Shown here in pieces: positions 45,546 to 53,503 of a DNA stretch of 64,000 nucleotides. The stretch comes from CAVSUZ01 sp963834715 (GTDB lineage: Bacteria; Pseudomonadota; Alphaproteobacteria; Acetobacterales; Acetobacteraceae). The notes under the pieces are model-generated. The model had not been told where the DNA came from and did no database searches. It was given only the letters and a program-made list of their open reading frames with translations. Every line of letters begins with the position of its first letter. Within the stretch, counting starts at the first letter, position 1. A program made the translations under genes and the position numbers. The stretch covers positions 62,001 through 126,000 of the forward strand of contig CAWIDE010000014.1 of NCBI GenBank assembly GCA_963834715.1, given 5' to 3'.

Positions 45546-46301
45546 ATGGTCGATTTAGGCGTTTTGCCGTGTCGGCTCGATGAAGGGATCGGCTGGCGGG
45601 CTGTTATCGGGCTGATCGTGCTGGCGAGCGATCAGACGATGGAACATGAATTTAGGCAATTGGTGCGCGTGCCGGGAGTGGCAGTGTACCATAGCCGATT
45701 GTGGAATGATGTGACCATTACACCGGAGACGCTGCGAGCAATCGGCGACCGGATTGCGCCGGCGACGCGACTGATTTTGCCGGGGATGAAAGTCGATGTC
45801 GTGGCGTTCGGCTGCACCTCGGCCAGTATGGAATTGGGCGAGGAGGAGGTGTTCCGGCAGATACGGTCGGTACGGCCAAAGGTGCAATGCACGACCCCGG
45901 TGACGGCTGCCTTTGCAGCGTTCGAGGCCTTGGGCGCCCGTCGGATCGGAGTATTGACGCCGTATCCGCCCGAGGTGAATGAGAATGTGCGGGCATACAT
46001 CACGCGGCGGGGTGCGGATGTGGTAGCGTTTGCTACGTTTAATAAGCGGGATGACCGGGAAGCGGCGCGGATAGACCCGGAGAGCGTGCTGGCGGGAGTA
46101 CGAGCGTTAGCTTCCAGCGCGCGGCTGGACGCCGTGTTCGTTTCATGCACAAGTTTACGGCTGACGGAGGTGGTGGAGGCGGCGGAGGAAGTCGCCGGGG
46201 TGCCTGTAACCTCGAGCGACCATGCGATGGCTTGGCACTGTCTGCGGTTGGCTGGAGTGACAGAGGCGGTGCCGGGGGTAGGGCGGCTGTTCCGGATGTA
46301 G
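45546..46301 (+). CDS. Asp/Glu racemase superfamily enzyme (maleate isomerase / arylmalonate decarboxylase type)
   Basis: This 251-aa protein has the two active-site Cys motifs of the superfamily: VVAFGCTSASMELG (about residue 90) and VFVSCTSLRLTEV (about residue 200). GARRIGVLTPYPPEVNENV is typical of maleate cis-trans isomerases. Racemase, isomerase or decarboxylase activity cannot be separated by eye. It is co-directional with dadA, so a role in D-amino-acid or hydantoin-like metabolism is possible, as inference. It converges with ackA, leaving 23 bp. Confidence 0.8.
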   Translation: MVDLGVLPCRLDEGIGWRAVIGLIVLASDQTMEHEFRQLVRVPGVAVYHSRLWNDVTITPETLRAIGDRIAPATRLILPGMKVDVVAFGCTSASMELGEEEVFRQIRSVRPKVQCTTPVTAAFAAFEALGARRIGVLTPYPPEVNENVRAYITRRGADVVAFATFNKRDDREAARIDPESVLAGVRALASSARLDAVFVSCTSLRLTEVVEAAEEVAGVPVTSSDHAMAWHCLRLAGVTEAVPGVGRLFRM

Positions 46302-46324
46302 CCGTTGCATTCCCGGGGCGATCC

Positions 46325-47518
46325 TCATCCTTCGCGCCCCAACGCCGAAATGGTATGGCGGACGATCATCAGTTCTTCGTTCGTGGGAATCACTAGGACG
46401 GAGATACGTGAGGCCTCTGCACTGATGAGACCCAGGCCGCGGGCATTTCGGTCAGGATCGAGAACAGCTCCGAGCCAGCCGCAACCCTGAACAACCTCCG
46501 CGCGCGTCGCTGGGTCGTTCTCTCCGATACCCGCCGAAAACACCAAGGCATCTACACCCCCTGCAGCCGCCGCCATGGACCCGATCTCGCAAACGATGCG
46601 ATAGACGAAAAGATCTATCGCCTCACGGGCCGCCGGATCAGGTGACGATCGGAGCGTGCGCATGTCCGGCGATATGCCCGAAACACCTAGCAGTCCCGAC
46701 TTGCGATAAATGAGATTCTCTATTGCAGCATCGTCCATTCCCTGTTGGCGCATCAGATACAGGATGACCCCCGGATCAAGAGAGCCACAGCGCGTGCCCA
46801 TCATCAGACCTTCGACAGCCGTGAAGCCCATGGTGCTCGCAACGCTGCGCCCATCTCTGATCGCACACAGACTGGCGCCGTTCCCGAGATGAGCCATGAT
46901 AACCCGGGACGCCGCCAGATCCGGAAATAGTTCCTGCAGCCTTGCAATCAGGAATTCGTAAGAGATGCCGTGGAATCCATATCGCCGGATCCCGGCGGCG
47001 GTTAACTTGCGAGGAATTGCGAAAGACTGCGCCAGATGTGCCTGGCTGCGATGAAAAGCTGTATCGAAGCAAGCGACTTGCGGAATGTTTGGCGCGGCTT
47101 CCAGGATGGCCCGCATAGGGGCCAGGTTATGCGGCTCATGAAGTGGCGCAAGCGGAATCAGCTTCGTCAGCTTCTCCAGCAGTTGGGCGTCCACCCGAAT
47201 CGGGGCACTGTACTCGGTCCCCCCATGAACTACCCGATGACCGACCCCGATGATCGGCCGACCGGAAACCAGATCCCTCGCAGTTTCCAGGATGTGGCGC
47301 GTCGCAGCGTCATGGTTCAAGTGGAGGGCAGGCCATTCGCGGTTACTAACGAGGTTGCCGTCCGCGTCCTTCACTTTCAATCGCGGAGCAACCCCTATCC
47401 CATCAATCTGGCCGTCGAACATGAGCTGCGGATCGCCCGAGGCTTCGTACAGCGCGAATTTGATGCTGGAGGATCCGGCGTTGATCGCGCCTATATATCC
47501 AGTCATGGCCGGCATCAT
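46325..47518 (-). CDS. ackA: Acetate kinase (acetate/propionate kinase family)
   Basis: This 397-aa cytoplasmic enzyme interconverts acetyl phosphate + ADP and acetate + ATP. Conserved blocks are AINAGSSSIKFALYE, GVGHRVVHGG, FDTAFHRSQ, YGFHGISYEF, MAHLGNGASLCAI and TRCGSLDPGVI, with the catalytic Asp and Arg in place. The length is normal. Its start overlaps the fabI stop by 4 bp. It is the last gene of the DUF3141-pta-fabI-ackA operon and would harvest the acetyl phosphate produced by the Pta homologue as ATP. Confidence 0.93.
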   Translation of the reverse strand: MMPAMTGYIGAINAGSSSIKFALYEASGDPQLMFDGQIDGIGVAPRLKVKDADGNLVSNREWPALHLNHDAATRHILETARDLVSGRPIIGVGHRVVHGGTEYSAPIRVDAQLLEKLTKLIPLAPLHEPHNLAPMRAILEAAPNIPQVACFDTAFHRSQAHLAQSFAIPRKLTAAGIRRYGFHGISYEFLIARLQELFPDLAASRVIMAHLGNGASLCAIRDGRSVASTMGFTAVEGLMMGTRCGSLDPGVILYLMRQQGMDDAAIENLIYRKSGLLGVSGISPDMRTLRSSPDPAAREAIDLFVYRIVCEIGSMAAAAGGVDALVFSAGIGENDPATRAEVVQGCGWLGAVLDPDRNARGLGLISAEASRISVLVIPTNEELMIVRHTISALGREG

Positions 47519-48297
47519 GCGACTATGTTTGCACCGCCGTCAATGTAAACCGTACCTCCGGTGATCCGCTTCGCGAGGAAGGTGGCCAGGTATGCGCAGG
47601 CGAACCCTACATCCATGATGTCCACCAGCTCACCGAGGGGAGCTTTCTGCGCGGCTTCGTGCAACAGCAGCTCGAAATTCTTAATTCCTGACGCCGCGCG
47701 CGTTTTGAGCGGCCCTGGAGAGATTGCGTGGACCCTGATTCCTTTCGGGCCAAGTTCATAAGCAAGATAACGGCAACACGCCTCCAGCGCCGCTTTCACG
47801 GGTCCCATGACATTGTAGTTTGTGACGACCCGGTTCGCGCCATAGTAGCTCATCGCAAACATGGATCCGCCATCTTTCATGAGCGGAGCTGCGAGTTTCG
47901 CCATACGAATGAAGGAGTGACAGGAGACGTCCATTGCCTTCGCGAATCCCTCTGCCGAGCAGTTCAAGAGCCCACCCTGCAGATCCGCCTTTGGCGCGAA
48001 GGCAATTGAATGAACAAGGATATCCAATTCGCCCCACTGGGAGCGAATGTGCTCGAAGATTGATTTAAGCTGCCCGGGTATCGATACGTCAAGTGTGCCG
48101 GTTATTTTTGCTTCCAGCTCGTTCGCCAAAGGCTCCACATAAGAACGGGCCTTTTCATTCAGCCAGGTGATGGCCAGCTCCGCACCCAGGGTCCGGAACG
48201 CCTTGGCGCAACCGTAGGCAATTGATTGATCGTTGGCTATACCGACCACAAGAGCTTTCTGCCCCAGAAGGACTGGCCGAATGGTTTGTTCTGTCAT
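47515..48297 (-). CDS. fabI: Enoyl-ACP reductase (FabI type)
   Basis: This 260-aa NAD(P)H-dependent short-chain reductase has cofactor motifs ALVVGIANDQSIAYGCAKAF and LVHSIAFAPKADLQG. The catalytic Tyr and Lys lie in the FabI spacing within NYNVMGPVKAALEACC. FabI reduces enoyl-ACP in fatty acid elongation. Its place between pta and ackA suggests a paralogue dedicated to this module, perhaps re-oxidising NADH or acting on PHB-related enoyl thioesters. That role is inference. Confidence 0.9.
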   Translation of the reverse strand: MTEQTIRPVLLGQKALVVGIANDQSIAYGCAKAFRTLGAELAITWLNEKARSYVEPLANELEAKITGTLDVSIPGQLKSIFEHIRSQWGELDILVHSIAFAPKADLQGGLLNCSAEGFAKAMDVSCHSFIRMAKLAAPLMKDGGSMFAMSYYGANRVVTNYNVMGPVKAALEACCRYLAYELGPKGIRVHAISPGPLKTRAASGIKNFELLLHEAAQKAPLGELVDIMDVGFACAYLATFLAKRITGGTVYIDGGANIVA

Positions 48298-48309
48298 GAG
48301 GCAGCTTCC

Positions 48310-49275
48310 TTAACTGATTGATGCCGCGAGAGATTTGCGCCGAGCTGCCGCGACGAGAACAGCGACAGCGCAGGATGCAAGGCGGGTGAGCAGGGAGTTA
48401 GCACGGCTTGTGAGGATAATGGGAACTCTTGCGCCGAGGACGATGCCGGCCGCATCCGCATTGGCGAGGAACGACAGGCTCTTTGCGAGCATATTCCCAG
48501 CTTCGAGATCCGGCACTACCAGAACGTTGGCGCGGCCTGCGACCGGCGAATTTATGTGTTTGATAGCGGCCGCTTCTGGGCTGATGGCATTGTCCAGTGC
48601 AAGCGGACCGTCAAGCAGCGCGCCGGTAATCTGACCACGATCCGCCATTTTGCAGAGCGCGGCCGCTTCTATGGTTGAGGGCACCTTTGCGGTCACTGTC
48701 TCCATGGCGCTCAGGATGGCAACTCGAACCGCGTCAGCGCCGAGCGCATGAGCCAAATCTATGGCGTTCTGGACAATATCAACCTTCTCGTCGAGGGTTG
48801 GTGTGATATTAACGGCTGCGTCCGTTATGATCAGCGGCTCGGGATGACCTGGGACATCCATAATGAAGCAATGGCTGATCCGCCGAGCAGTCCTTATACC
48901 GGATTGCCGGGATACGACCGCCCCCATCAACTCATCGGTGTGCAGGCTACCCTTCATGAGTGCTTCCACACGTCCAGCGGCCACCAGCTCCACTGCTTTA
49001 GCGGCGGACTTATGGCTATGTGCGGTACTCACCATCTCCATGCCACCGATATAAAAACCGTGATCCGCCGCAACCTTGCGGATGCGTTCTTCCGGACCGA
49101 CCAAGACTGGATCAATCAGGTCCAGCCGCTTGGCTTCAACCGCACTTTGCAACGACACATCGTCGCAGGGATGTACGACGGCTACCTTGATCCTGGGGTT
49201 TGCCTGAGCACGCCTGACCAACTGCTCGTATTTTTCGTGAGCAACGGGAGCCGCCGGCCGGGAGATGTCAGGCAT
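48310..49275 (-). CDS. pta: Phosphate acetyl/butyryltransferase
   Basis: This 321-aa member of the PTA/PTB family converts acyl-CoA + phosphate to acyl phosphate + CoA. Diagnostic blocks are VGPEERIRKVAADHG, LMKGSLHTDELM, SHCFIMDVPGHPEPLIITDA, NAIDLAHALG and LVVPDLEAGNMLAKSLSF. It resembles the stand-alone C-terminal half of enoyl-CoA hydratase/Pta fusions. It overlaps the DUF3141 stop by 8 bp and is followed 12 bp later by fabI. Confidence 0.9.
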   Translation of the reverse strand: MPDISRPAAPVAHEKYEQLVRRAQANPRIKVAVVHPCDDVSLQSAVEAKRLDLIDPVLVGPEERIRKVAADHGFYIGGMEMVSTAHSHKSAAKAVELVAAGRVEALMKGSLHTDELMGAVVSRQSGIRTARRISHCFIMDVPGHPEPLIITDAAVNITPTLDEKVDIVQNAIDLAHALGADAVRVAILSAMETVTAKVPSTIEAAALCKMADRGQITGALLDGPLALDNAISPEAAAIKHINSPVAGRANVLVVPDLEAGNMLAKSLSFLANADAAGIVLGARVPIILTSRANSLLTRLASCAVAVLVAAARRKSLAASIS

Positions 49276-51439
49276 TGGCCGTCTCCTGTTGTGGTGTGCT
49301 TGCTTTAGTGCCGAACAATTCCTCTATCCGAGCGAGGCGGCGCTTGCCTTCTCCAGACAGGGAGTTGGTCGCCGATAAAACCCGGCGTACTGTGTCCAGC
49401 GCCGAGCGACGCTCCGATTTATCGGAAGGCAGAAGCTTCGGGAGCGTATCCAGTGCCTTCTGTTCGTTCAGACACAACAGTAGGTATTGTTGCTTCACTA
49501 TCTGCTTAAATTGTGCGAGACTAATCCGCTGGTGGGCGGGGCGCGACTCACGAATCAATTTCAGCATGGCAAATCCACGCTCATCAACGGCGCGTTCCGG
49601 AAGACGGATATACATAAGGGCGCGCATAACTGCATCTTCGATCTGGCCTTGTTCGAATTGACGCTCCAGCTCAAGGCGAAGCTGGGCCATAGCTGTTTCG
49701 CGGATCAGGTCGCGTTCAATGTGGCGGGATGGGCCTTGTTGAGTGCCGAACCCAGTAAGCGACCGCAGCCAAGGCGAACCATAGGTGTTCAGGAACACCA
49801 TCTCCATTATCGTGTCCCGCATCTCCCCACAGGTTTGCAACCACATTGTAATCCAGGACGAGGCTGCCTTCTCCACGGCGAGTAGCGGGTTATCGGCGCT
49901 AACCGGGTGGCGCGTGCTGCGAACCGCCTCGGCAAGTGCTTTGATCGGTTGCATCATCGGGTTTTGGTCAGACAGCATGCTGAACCGGAGCCGGTTGGGG
50001 TGGGTAGCACGCAGGAGCTCTGCCGTCTGTTCACCGACCACGTTGCGGACCATTGGTGATACAAAGTTCTTGTAGAGCCCGAGATTGATCTCGGAAATTC
50101 GGGCAGCGGTGGCAAAGCGCAACTCGTCGGTAGCATCGTTGCCGCCCATGGCTCGGATGTCGTTTAAGGTTCTGGTTTCGAGCCGAAACAGGTACCGCCC
50201 ATGGACCAAATCGGGGTTTCGGGTATTCTCATCAACCTCGGTGATGACCGCCTCGTAAAGGCCCGGCGGAAGGGCCTCGATCAGCTCCATACAAGAGATG
50301 AGTTCATCATGCTCTTTGGTCGCAACCTTTCCCGAGACAAAAATACCGAGATGTCCGATACTGTCGTGCAGGGTGTAGACAATCGTCTGTCCCGCGCCAA
50401 TGATATCCCTTTCATTGTCGTATAGATCAAGAATCCAATCAAGTGCCTGCTGAGGCGGTGTGATGTTGTCACCCCACGAGCAAAAGACAATTATTGGAGA
50501 TTTAATGTTACGCAGATCCACCCGCACGCCACCCGACGTACGGATCTGCCCGTTCGATAATTTGTTACCCACAAACAGATTGTCGGTGATCCACTGCATC
50601 TCCTCCGCGTTCAGCAGAACCGGGCTCCCATACCAGGTTTCGAACTCCAGGAAGCGTTCGGTTTCTGTGTCTACCTTTGAATATACGTTATAGGGCTTGT
50701 TCCAAAGCGTGTTTGCCGGATTGAGAGACTCGAAATTCTGGACCAGGTAGGCGCCATCGAAGATGCCGTTCCCAAGGTCACCGCAAAGCGCTGTCAGCCA
50801 GGTACCGCCGAGTAGCCCGCCAAGATAGCGGAGTGGGTTCTTCCCACGAACTCCCGCCCAGTAGGAAAGGGGGGAGCCCGCGAGCATGATTGGACCCGGA
50901 AGATCGGGTTTGATCGCGGCCATCATCATTATCTGCCATCCAGCCTGGCAGTTGCCGATAAGAACCGGCTTGCCTACAGCATCCGGGTGACGCCTTGCGA
51001 CCTCCTCCACGAACTGCGCTTCTGCCACGCAGACATCCTCCACTGTCTGCCCGGGCATGGGGTGTGGGGAGAAGCCGACAAAATAACACGGATGGCCACC
51101 GTTGAGCGCAACGCCAATCTGGCTATCGTGCTTCATTCCGCCGATACCAGGTCCGTGTCCTGCTCTGGGGTCAAAGACTATGATCGGGTGCTTCTCCGGA
51201 TCCAGTTTGATCCCTGCCGGAGGGATGATACGAACAAGCCCATAATTGACGGGGCGCGGCAGTTTACGACCGTCCACAATCAGCTCGTGCTCAAATTGCA
51301 GTACGTGCGGAACCTGCTTCGCGCGCTGCTCCTGATAGATGTTGCCACGTTGCCGCAAGGTGTCGAGAAACAATATGGAACGCTGCCACGCATCGATCCA
51401 GTACCGAGCGACAGGATTTAGGCTGGGCCAATCGTTCAT
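49268..51439 (-). CDS. DUF3141 protein with a polyhydroxyalkanoate-synthase-like alpha/beta-hydrolase core
   Basis: This 723-aa protein starts at ATG 51439, behind GAGGTGG; an ATG at 51538 is less likely. Residues 80-375 form an alpha/beta-hydrolase core. The nucleophile elbow is VLIGNCQAGWQI (Cys164). The acid block is FCSWGDNITPP (Asp324) and the base block is HDSIGHLGIF (His363). A GxCxG nucleophile with late Asp and His is the arrangement of PhaC-type PHA synthases, although the overall family is the uncharacterised DUF3141. The helical C-terminal half (380-700) has no recognised domain. It sits with pta, ackA and fabI; comparable groupings are known in rhizobia. Confidence 0.8.
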   Translation of the reverse strand: MNDWPSLNPVARYWIDAWQRSILFLDTLRQRGNIYQEQRAKQVPHVLQFEHELIVDGRKLPRPVNYGLVRIIPPAGIKLDPEKHPIIVFDPRAGHGPGIGGMKHDSQIGVALNGGHPCYFVGFSPHPMPGQTVEDVCVAEAQFVEEVARRHPDAVGKPVLIGNCQAGWQIMMMAAIKPDLPGPIMLAGSPLSYWAGVRGKNPLRYLGGLLGGTWLTALCGDLGNGIFDGAYLVQNFESLNPANTLWNKPYNVYSKVDTETERFLEFETWYGSPVLLNAEEMQWITDNLFVGNKLSNGQIRTSGGVRVDLRNIKSPIIVFCSWGDNITPPQQALDWILDLYDNERDIIGAGQTIVYTLHDSIGHLGIFVSGKVATKEHDELISCMELIEALPPGLYEAVITEVDENTRNPDLVHGRYLFRLETRTLNDIRAMGGNDATDELRFATAARISEINLGLYKNFVSPMVRNVVGEQTAELLRATHPNRLRFSMLSDQNPMMQPIKALAEAVRSTRHPVSADNPLLAVEKAASSWITMWLQTCGEMRDTIMEMVFLNTYGSPWLRSLTGFGTQQGPSRHIERDLIRETAMAQLRLELERQFEQGQIEDAVMRALMYIRLPERAVDERGFAMLKLIRESRPAHQRISLAQFKQIVKQQYLLLCLNEQKALDTLPKLLPSDKSERRSALDTVRRVLSATNSLSGEGKRRLARIEELFGTKASTPQQETANA

Positions 51440-51482
51440 GATCCACCTCTGACCTTCAGAAAAACTATGCCCCGCTTCTGCC

Positions 51483-51695
51483 TCATGACGCCATTTCGGG
51501 GGCGCTCGCGGGCACCACCAATTCTGTTTCGGTCGCATCGACAGCTCGCTGTGCTGTTACGCCTAGCGCGGTGTCCTTAAGGAGTGCCTCACCTACTGGA
51601 AGCAGAAGAATGCTGCGCTCAATCAGCACTCCTTTGGCGGCAACATCACTGCTTTTACCGGGTTCACTTTGAGCCACATTACCTTGCATAGTCAC
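51483..51695 (-). CDS. Possible small protein between ppk2 and DUF3141
   Basis: A GTG at 51695, 5 bases after a GAGGAG ribosome site, opens a 70-aa frame (MQGNVAQSEPGKSSDVAAKG from the second codon pair on). It has a central hydrophobic patch (GVLIERSILLLPVGEALLKD) and an acidic end. It fills the gap between two genes of the same operon. No family is recognised, and it might be a phasin-like or regulatory small protein. Coding status rests on the ribosome site and position. Confidence 0.45.
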   Translation of the reverse strand: MTMQGNVAQSEPGKSSDVAAKGVLIERSILLLPVGEALLKDTALGVTAQRAVDATETELVVPASAPEMAS

Positions 51696-51719
51696 AAGAT
51701 CTCCTCGCCACACTCGCGT

Positions 51720-52583
51720 TCACCAGTTCAGTTCAGGTACATATCTGAACGGATAATCCGGCTCTGCGCATCCATGCGGGTCCTTGCGTTTCGGAAGCTT
51801 TACCTTCTCTCTTGGCACTTCTTCATACTGAATGCTGCTCAATAAATGGCTAATTAGATTGAGCCGAGCGCGTCTCTTGTTATCCGAGCGAACCACATAC
51901 CAAGGGGCCCACGACGTGTCGCTCGCGGTGAACATCTCATCTCGGGCTTGAGAATAGTCGTACCAGCGGCTGTACGATTCCAGGTCCATCGGCGAGAGTT
52001 TCCAAACCTTCCGGCCGTCATCGATTCGTGCCTCAAGCCGCCGTGTCTGCTCGTCCTGGCTGACCTCGAGCCAGTATTTGACGAGAATGATGCCAGACTC
52101 GATCACAGCCTTTTCGACGGCTGGAACCATATCCAGGAAACGCCTTGCTTGCTCTTCCGTGCAGAAGCCCATTACGCGCTCAACACCGGCTCGATTATAC
52201 CAGCTGCGATCGAAGATCACCACTTCGCCAGCCGCGGGAAGGTAGGGAATGTAGCGCTGAATGTACATTTGGGACTTTTCCCTCTCTGTCGGAGCGGGAA
52301 GTGCTACCACCCGAAATACGCGCGGACTAACACGCTCGGTAATCGCTTTAATGGTGCCGCCTTTACCGGCACCGTCACGACCTTCGAATACGACGCACAC
52401 TTTCTTCCCAGCCTGCTTAACCCATTCCTGTAACCTAACTAACTCGACATGAAGTTTCGCAAGTTCGCGCTCATAATCCTTTCGCTTCAGCTCGCCCTGT
52501 CGACTCGCTTCAGTGCGATTGTGCGCTTCCTTCTCCTCTTTCACCGTCGTCTCCATCAGGCCGCTGAAGTGTTCTTTGGCCAT
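51720..52583 (-). CDS. ppk2: Polyphosphate kinase 2 (PPK2, class I-like)
   Basis: This 287-aa kinase has Walker A EGRDGAGKGGTIKAI (residues 67-81). Walker B is VVIFDRSWYNRAGVERVMGF (Asp125), and a lid region contains PAPTEREKSQMY. These are the class I PPK2 patterns, which mainly make ATP or GTP from diphosphates and polyphosphate. An extended N-terminal helix (residues 10-55) is present. It is co-directional with and upstream of the DUF3141-pta-fabI-ackA block. It overlaps the repaired end of the upstream gene by 28 bp. Confidence 0.9.
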   Translation of the reverse strand: MAKEHFSGLMETTVKEEKEAHNRTEASRQGELKRKDYERELAKLHVELVRLQEWVKQAGKKVCVVFEGRDGAGKGGTIKAITERVSPRVFRVVALPAPTEREKSQMYIQRYIPYLPAAGEVVIFDRSWYNRAGVERVMGFCTEEQARRFLDMVPAVEKAVIESGIILVKYWLEVSQDEQTRRLEARIDDGRKVWKLSPMDLESYSRWYDYSQARDEMFTASDTSWAPWYVVRSDNKRRARLNLISHLLSSIQYEEVPREKVKLPKRKDPHGCAEPDYPFRYVPELNW

Positions 52584-53046
52584 GTCAGGAACACACCCAC
52601 ATCTCCCGGCTTTCCGTCGGTGTAGTTAATAATCCGAGCAGAGAATCCGAACCCGCCTGGCTGCAGGTTCCGCCTCCAATAATCGTAAACCTGCGCAACC
52701 CCTTTGGTATCGTGCCAACCCACCCGGGTACCCCGTCCTTCTGATCCGTCTTATCTAGAGCTGCGGCATTGGCGATTGCGCGACCATCATCGGAGCAGAA
52801 ACTGCTGGGAAACGAAGTGATCATCAGCTCGCTTTCACCCCGTTCGAAGGCCCGCTTAACCCGGCTAATCGCCGCCTCGACCCGCTCATTCGTCAGCTCA
52901 AACTCGTCAAGACGTTTCCTGAAAGCAGCGAATTCCTCTTGCCGCCGCCGCTGGAGCTGCTCTTCCGCCTCGCGGTCCTTTCGCCGTTGTGCTTCTCGCT
53001 CCTGAAACAACGTCGCAACCGACAGAGTTGGGGTCGTGGCCGACAT
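52556..53046 (-). pseudogene. Unknown coiled-coil protein heading the PPK2/DUF3141/pta operon, frameshifted
   Basis: An excellent AAGGAGGAACGCC ribosome site precedes ATG 53046. Residues 14-75 are a charged coiled coil (REAQRRKDREAEEQLQRRRQ), followed by MITSFPSSFCSDDGRAIANA. At IPKG the frame breaks: AAAGGGGTT lacks one G. The correct continuation VAQVYDYWRRNLQPGGFGFS then leads through INYTDGKPGDVGVFLTWPKN to a stop at 52556. Repaired length is about 163 aa. The conserved C-terminal pattern marks an uncharacterised family; no function is assigned. The deletion lies in a G run, so a sequencing error is a strong alternative. Confidence 0.65.
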
Positions 53047-53106
53047 GGCGTTCCTCCTTGGTATAGGGCGTTCGGGAACATGCCCCTCCGGTCAAGCTCG
53101 GTGTTA

Positions 53107-53120
53107 TTGATCCAGATCAT
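53107..53120. promoter_or_regulatory. FNR/FixK/Anr-like binding site
   Basis: TTGATCCAGATCAT matches the FNR/FixK consensus TTGAT-N4-ATCAA at nine of ten defined positions. It is centred about 67 bp upstream of the start codon at 53046. This distance suits class II activation if transcription starts 25-30 bp before the ATG. It is also adjacent to the start of the CBS frame on the other strand. It predicts low-oxygen induction of the minus-strand operon. Confidence 0.6.
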
Positions 53121-53503
53121 TGGCAAAGCACGAAAAACCACGAGAAGCTCGACCGGGCGCGAAGCAGGCCCGCTGGCTCGATATGTTGGCGGAAGGCCAG
53201 GAGCTGGCCCCAGCCTTCCTCGAGGCCGTTCTCGATCAGCACAACAGGGTGGAGAACGTTATGGCGGCGGGCGCTGTCATCATCACAGAGGACGTCTCCG
53301 CCCGCGAGATTGCCAGGCTGATGTACAAACGAAACATCAAACGCGTTCCCGTTATGCGGAACGGAAGGCTCGTAGGCATCGTCGCGCGCTCCGACCTCAT
53401 TCGCGCATTCGCACAGTCCCTGGACACGAAGCAGCCGACCGTGGAGCGCACCACGGTTGACGAGGCCCTCCGCCGCGCGCGGGAGAAACCTACCGCTCAT
53501 TGA
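53120..53503 (+). CDS. CBS-domain protein, N-terminal half apparently missing
   Basis: The 127-aa frame (TTG 53120, or ATG 53183) reads RWLDMLAEGQELAPAFLEAV followed by one CBS domain (VENVMAAGAVIITEDVSARE then KRVPVMRNGRLVGIVARSDL). Related soluble CBS proteins carry a first CBS domain before this linker. Here it is absent and no good start or ribosome site is visible, so the gene may be a truncated survivor. CBS pairs bind adenine nucleotides and sense energy status. The 3' end overlaps the convergent DUF2950 gene by 7 bp. Confidence 0.6.
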   Translation: MAKHEKPREARPGAKQARWLDMLAEGQELAPAFLEAVLDQHNRVENVMAAGAVIITEDVSAREIARLMYKRNIKRVPVMRNGRLVGIVARSDLIRAFAQSLDTKQPTVERTTVDEALRRAREKPTAH

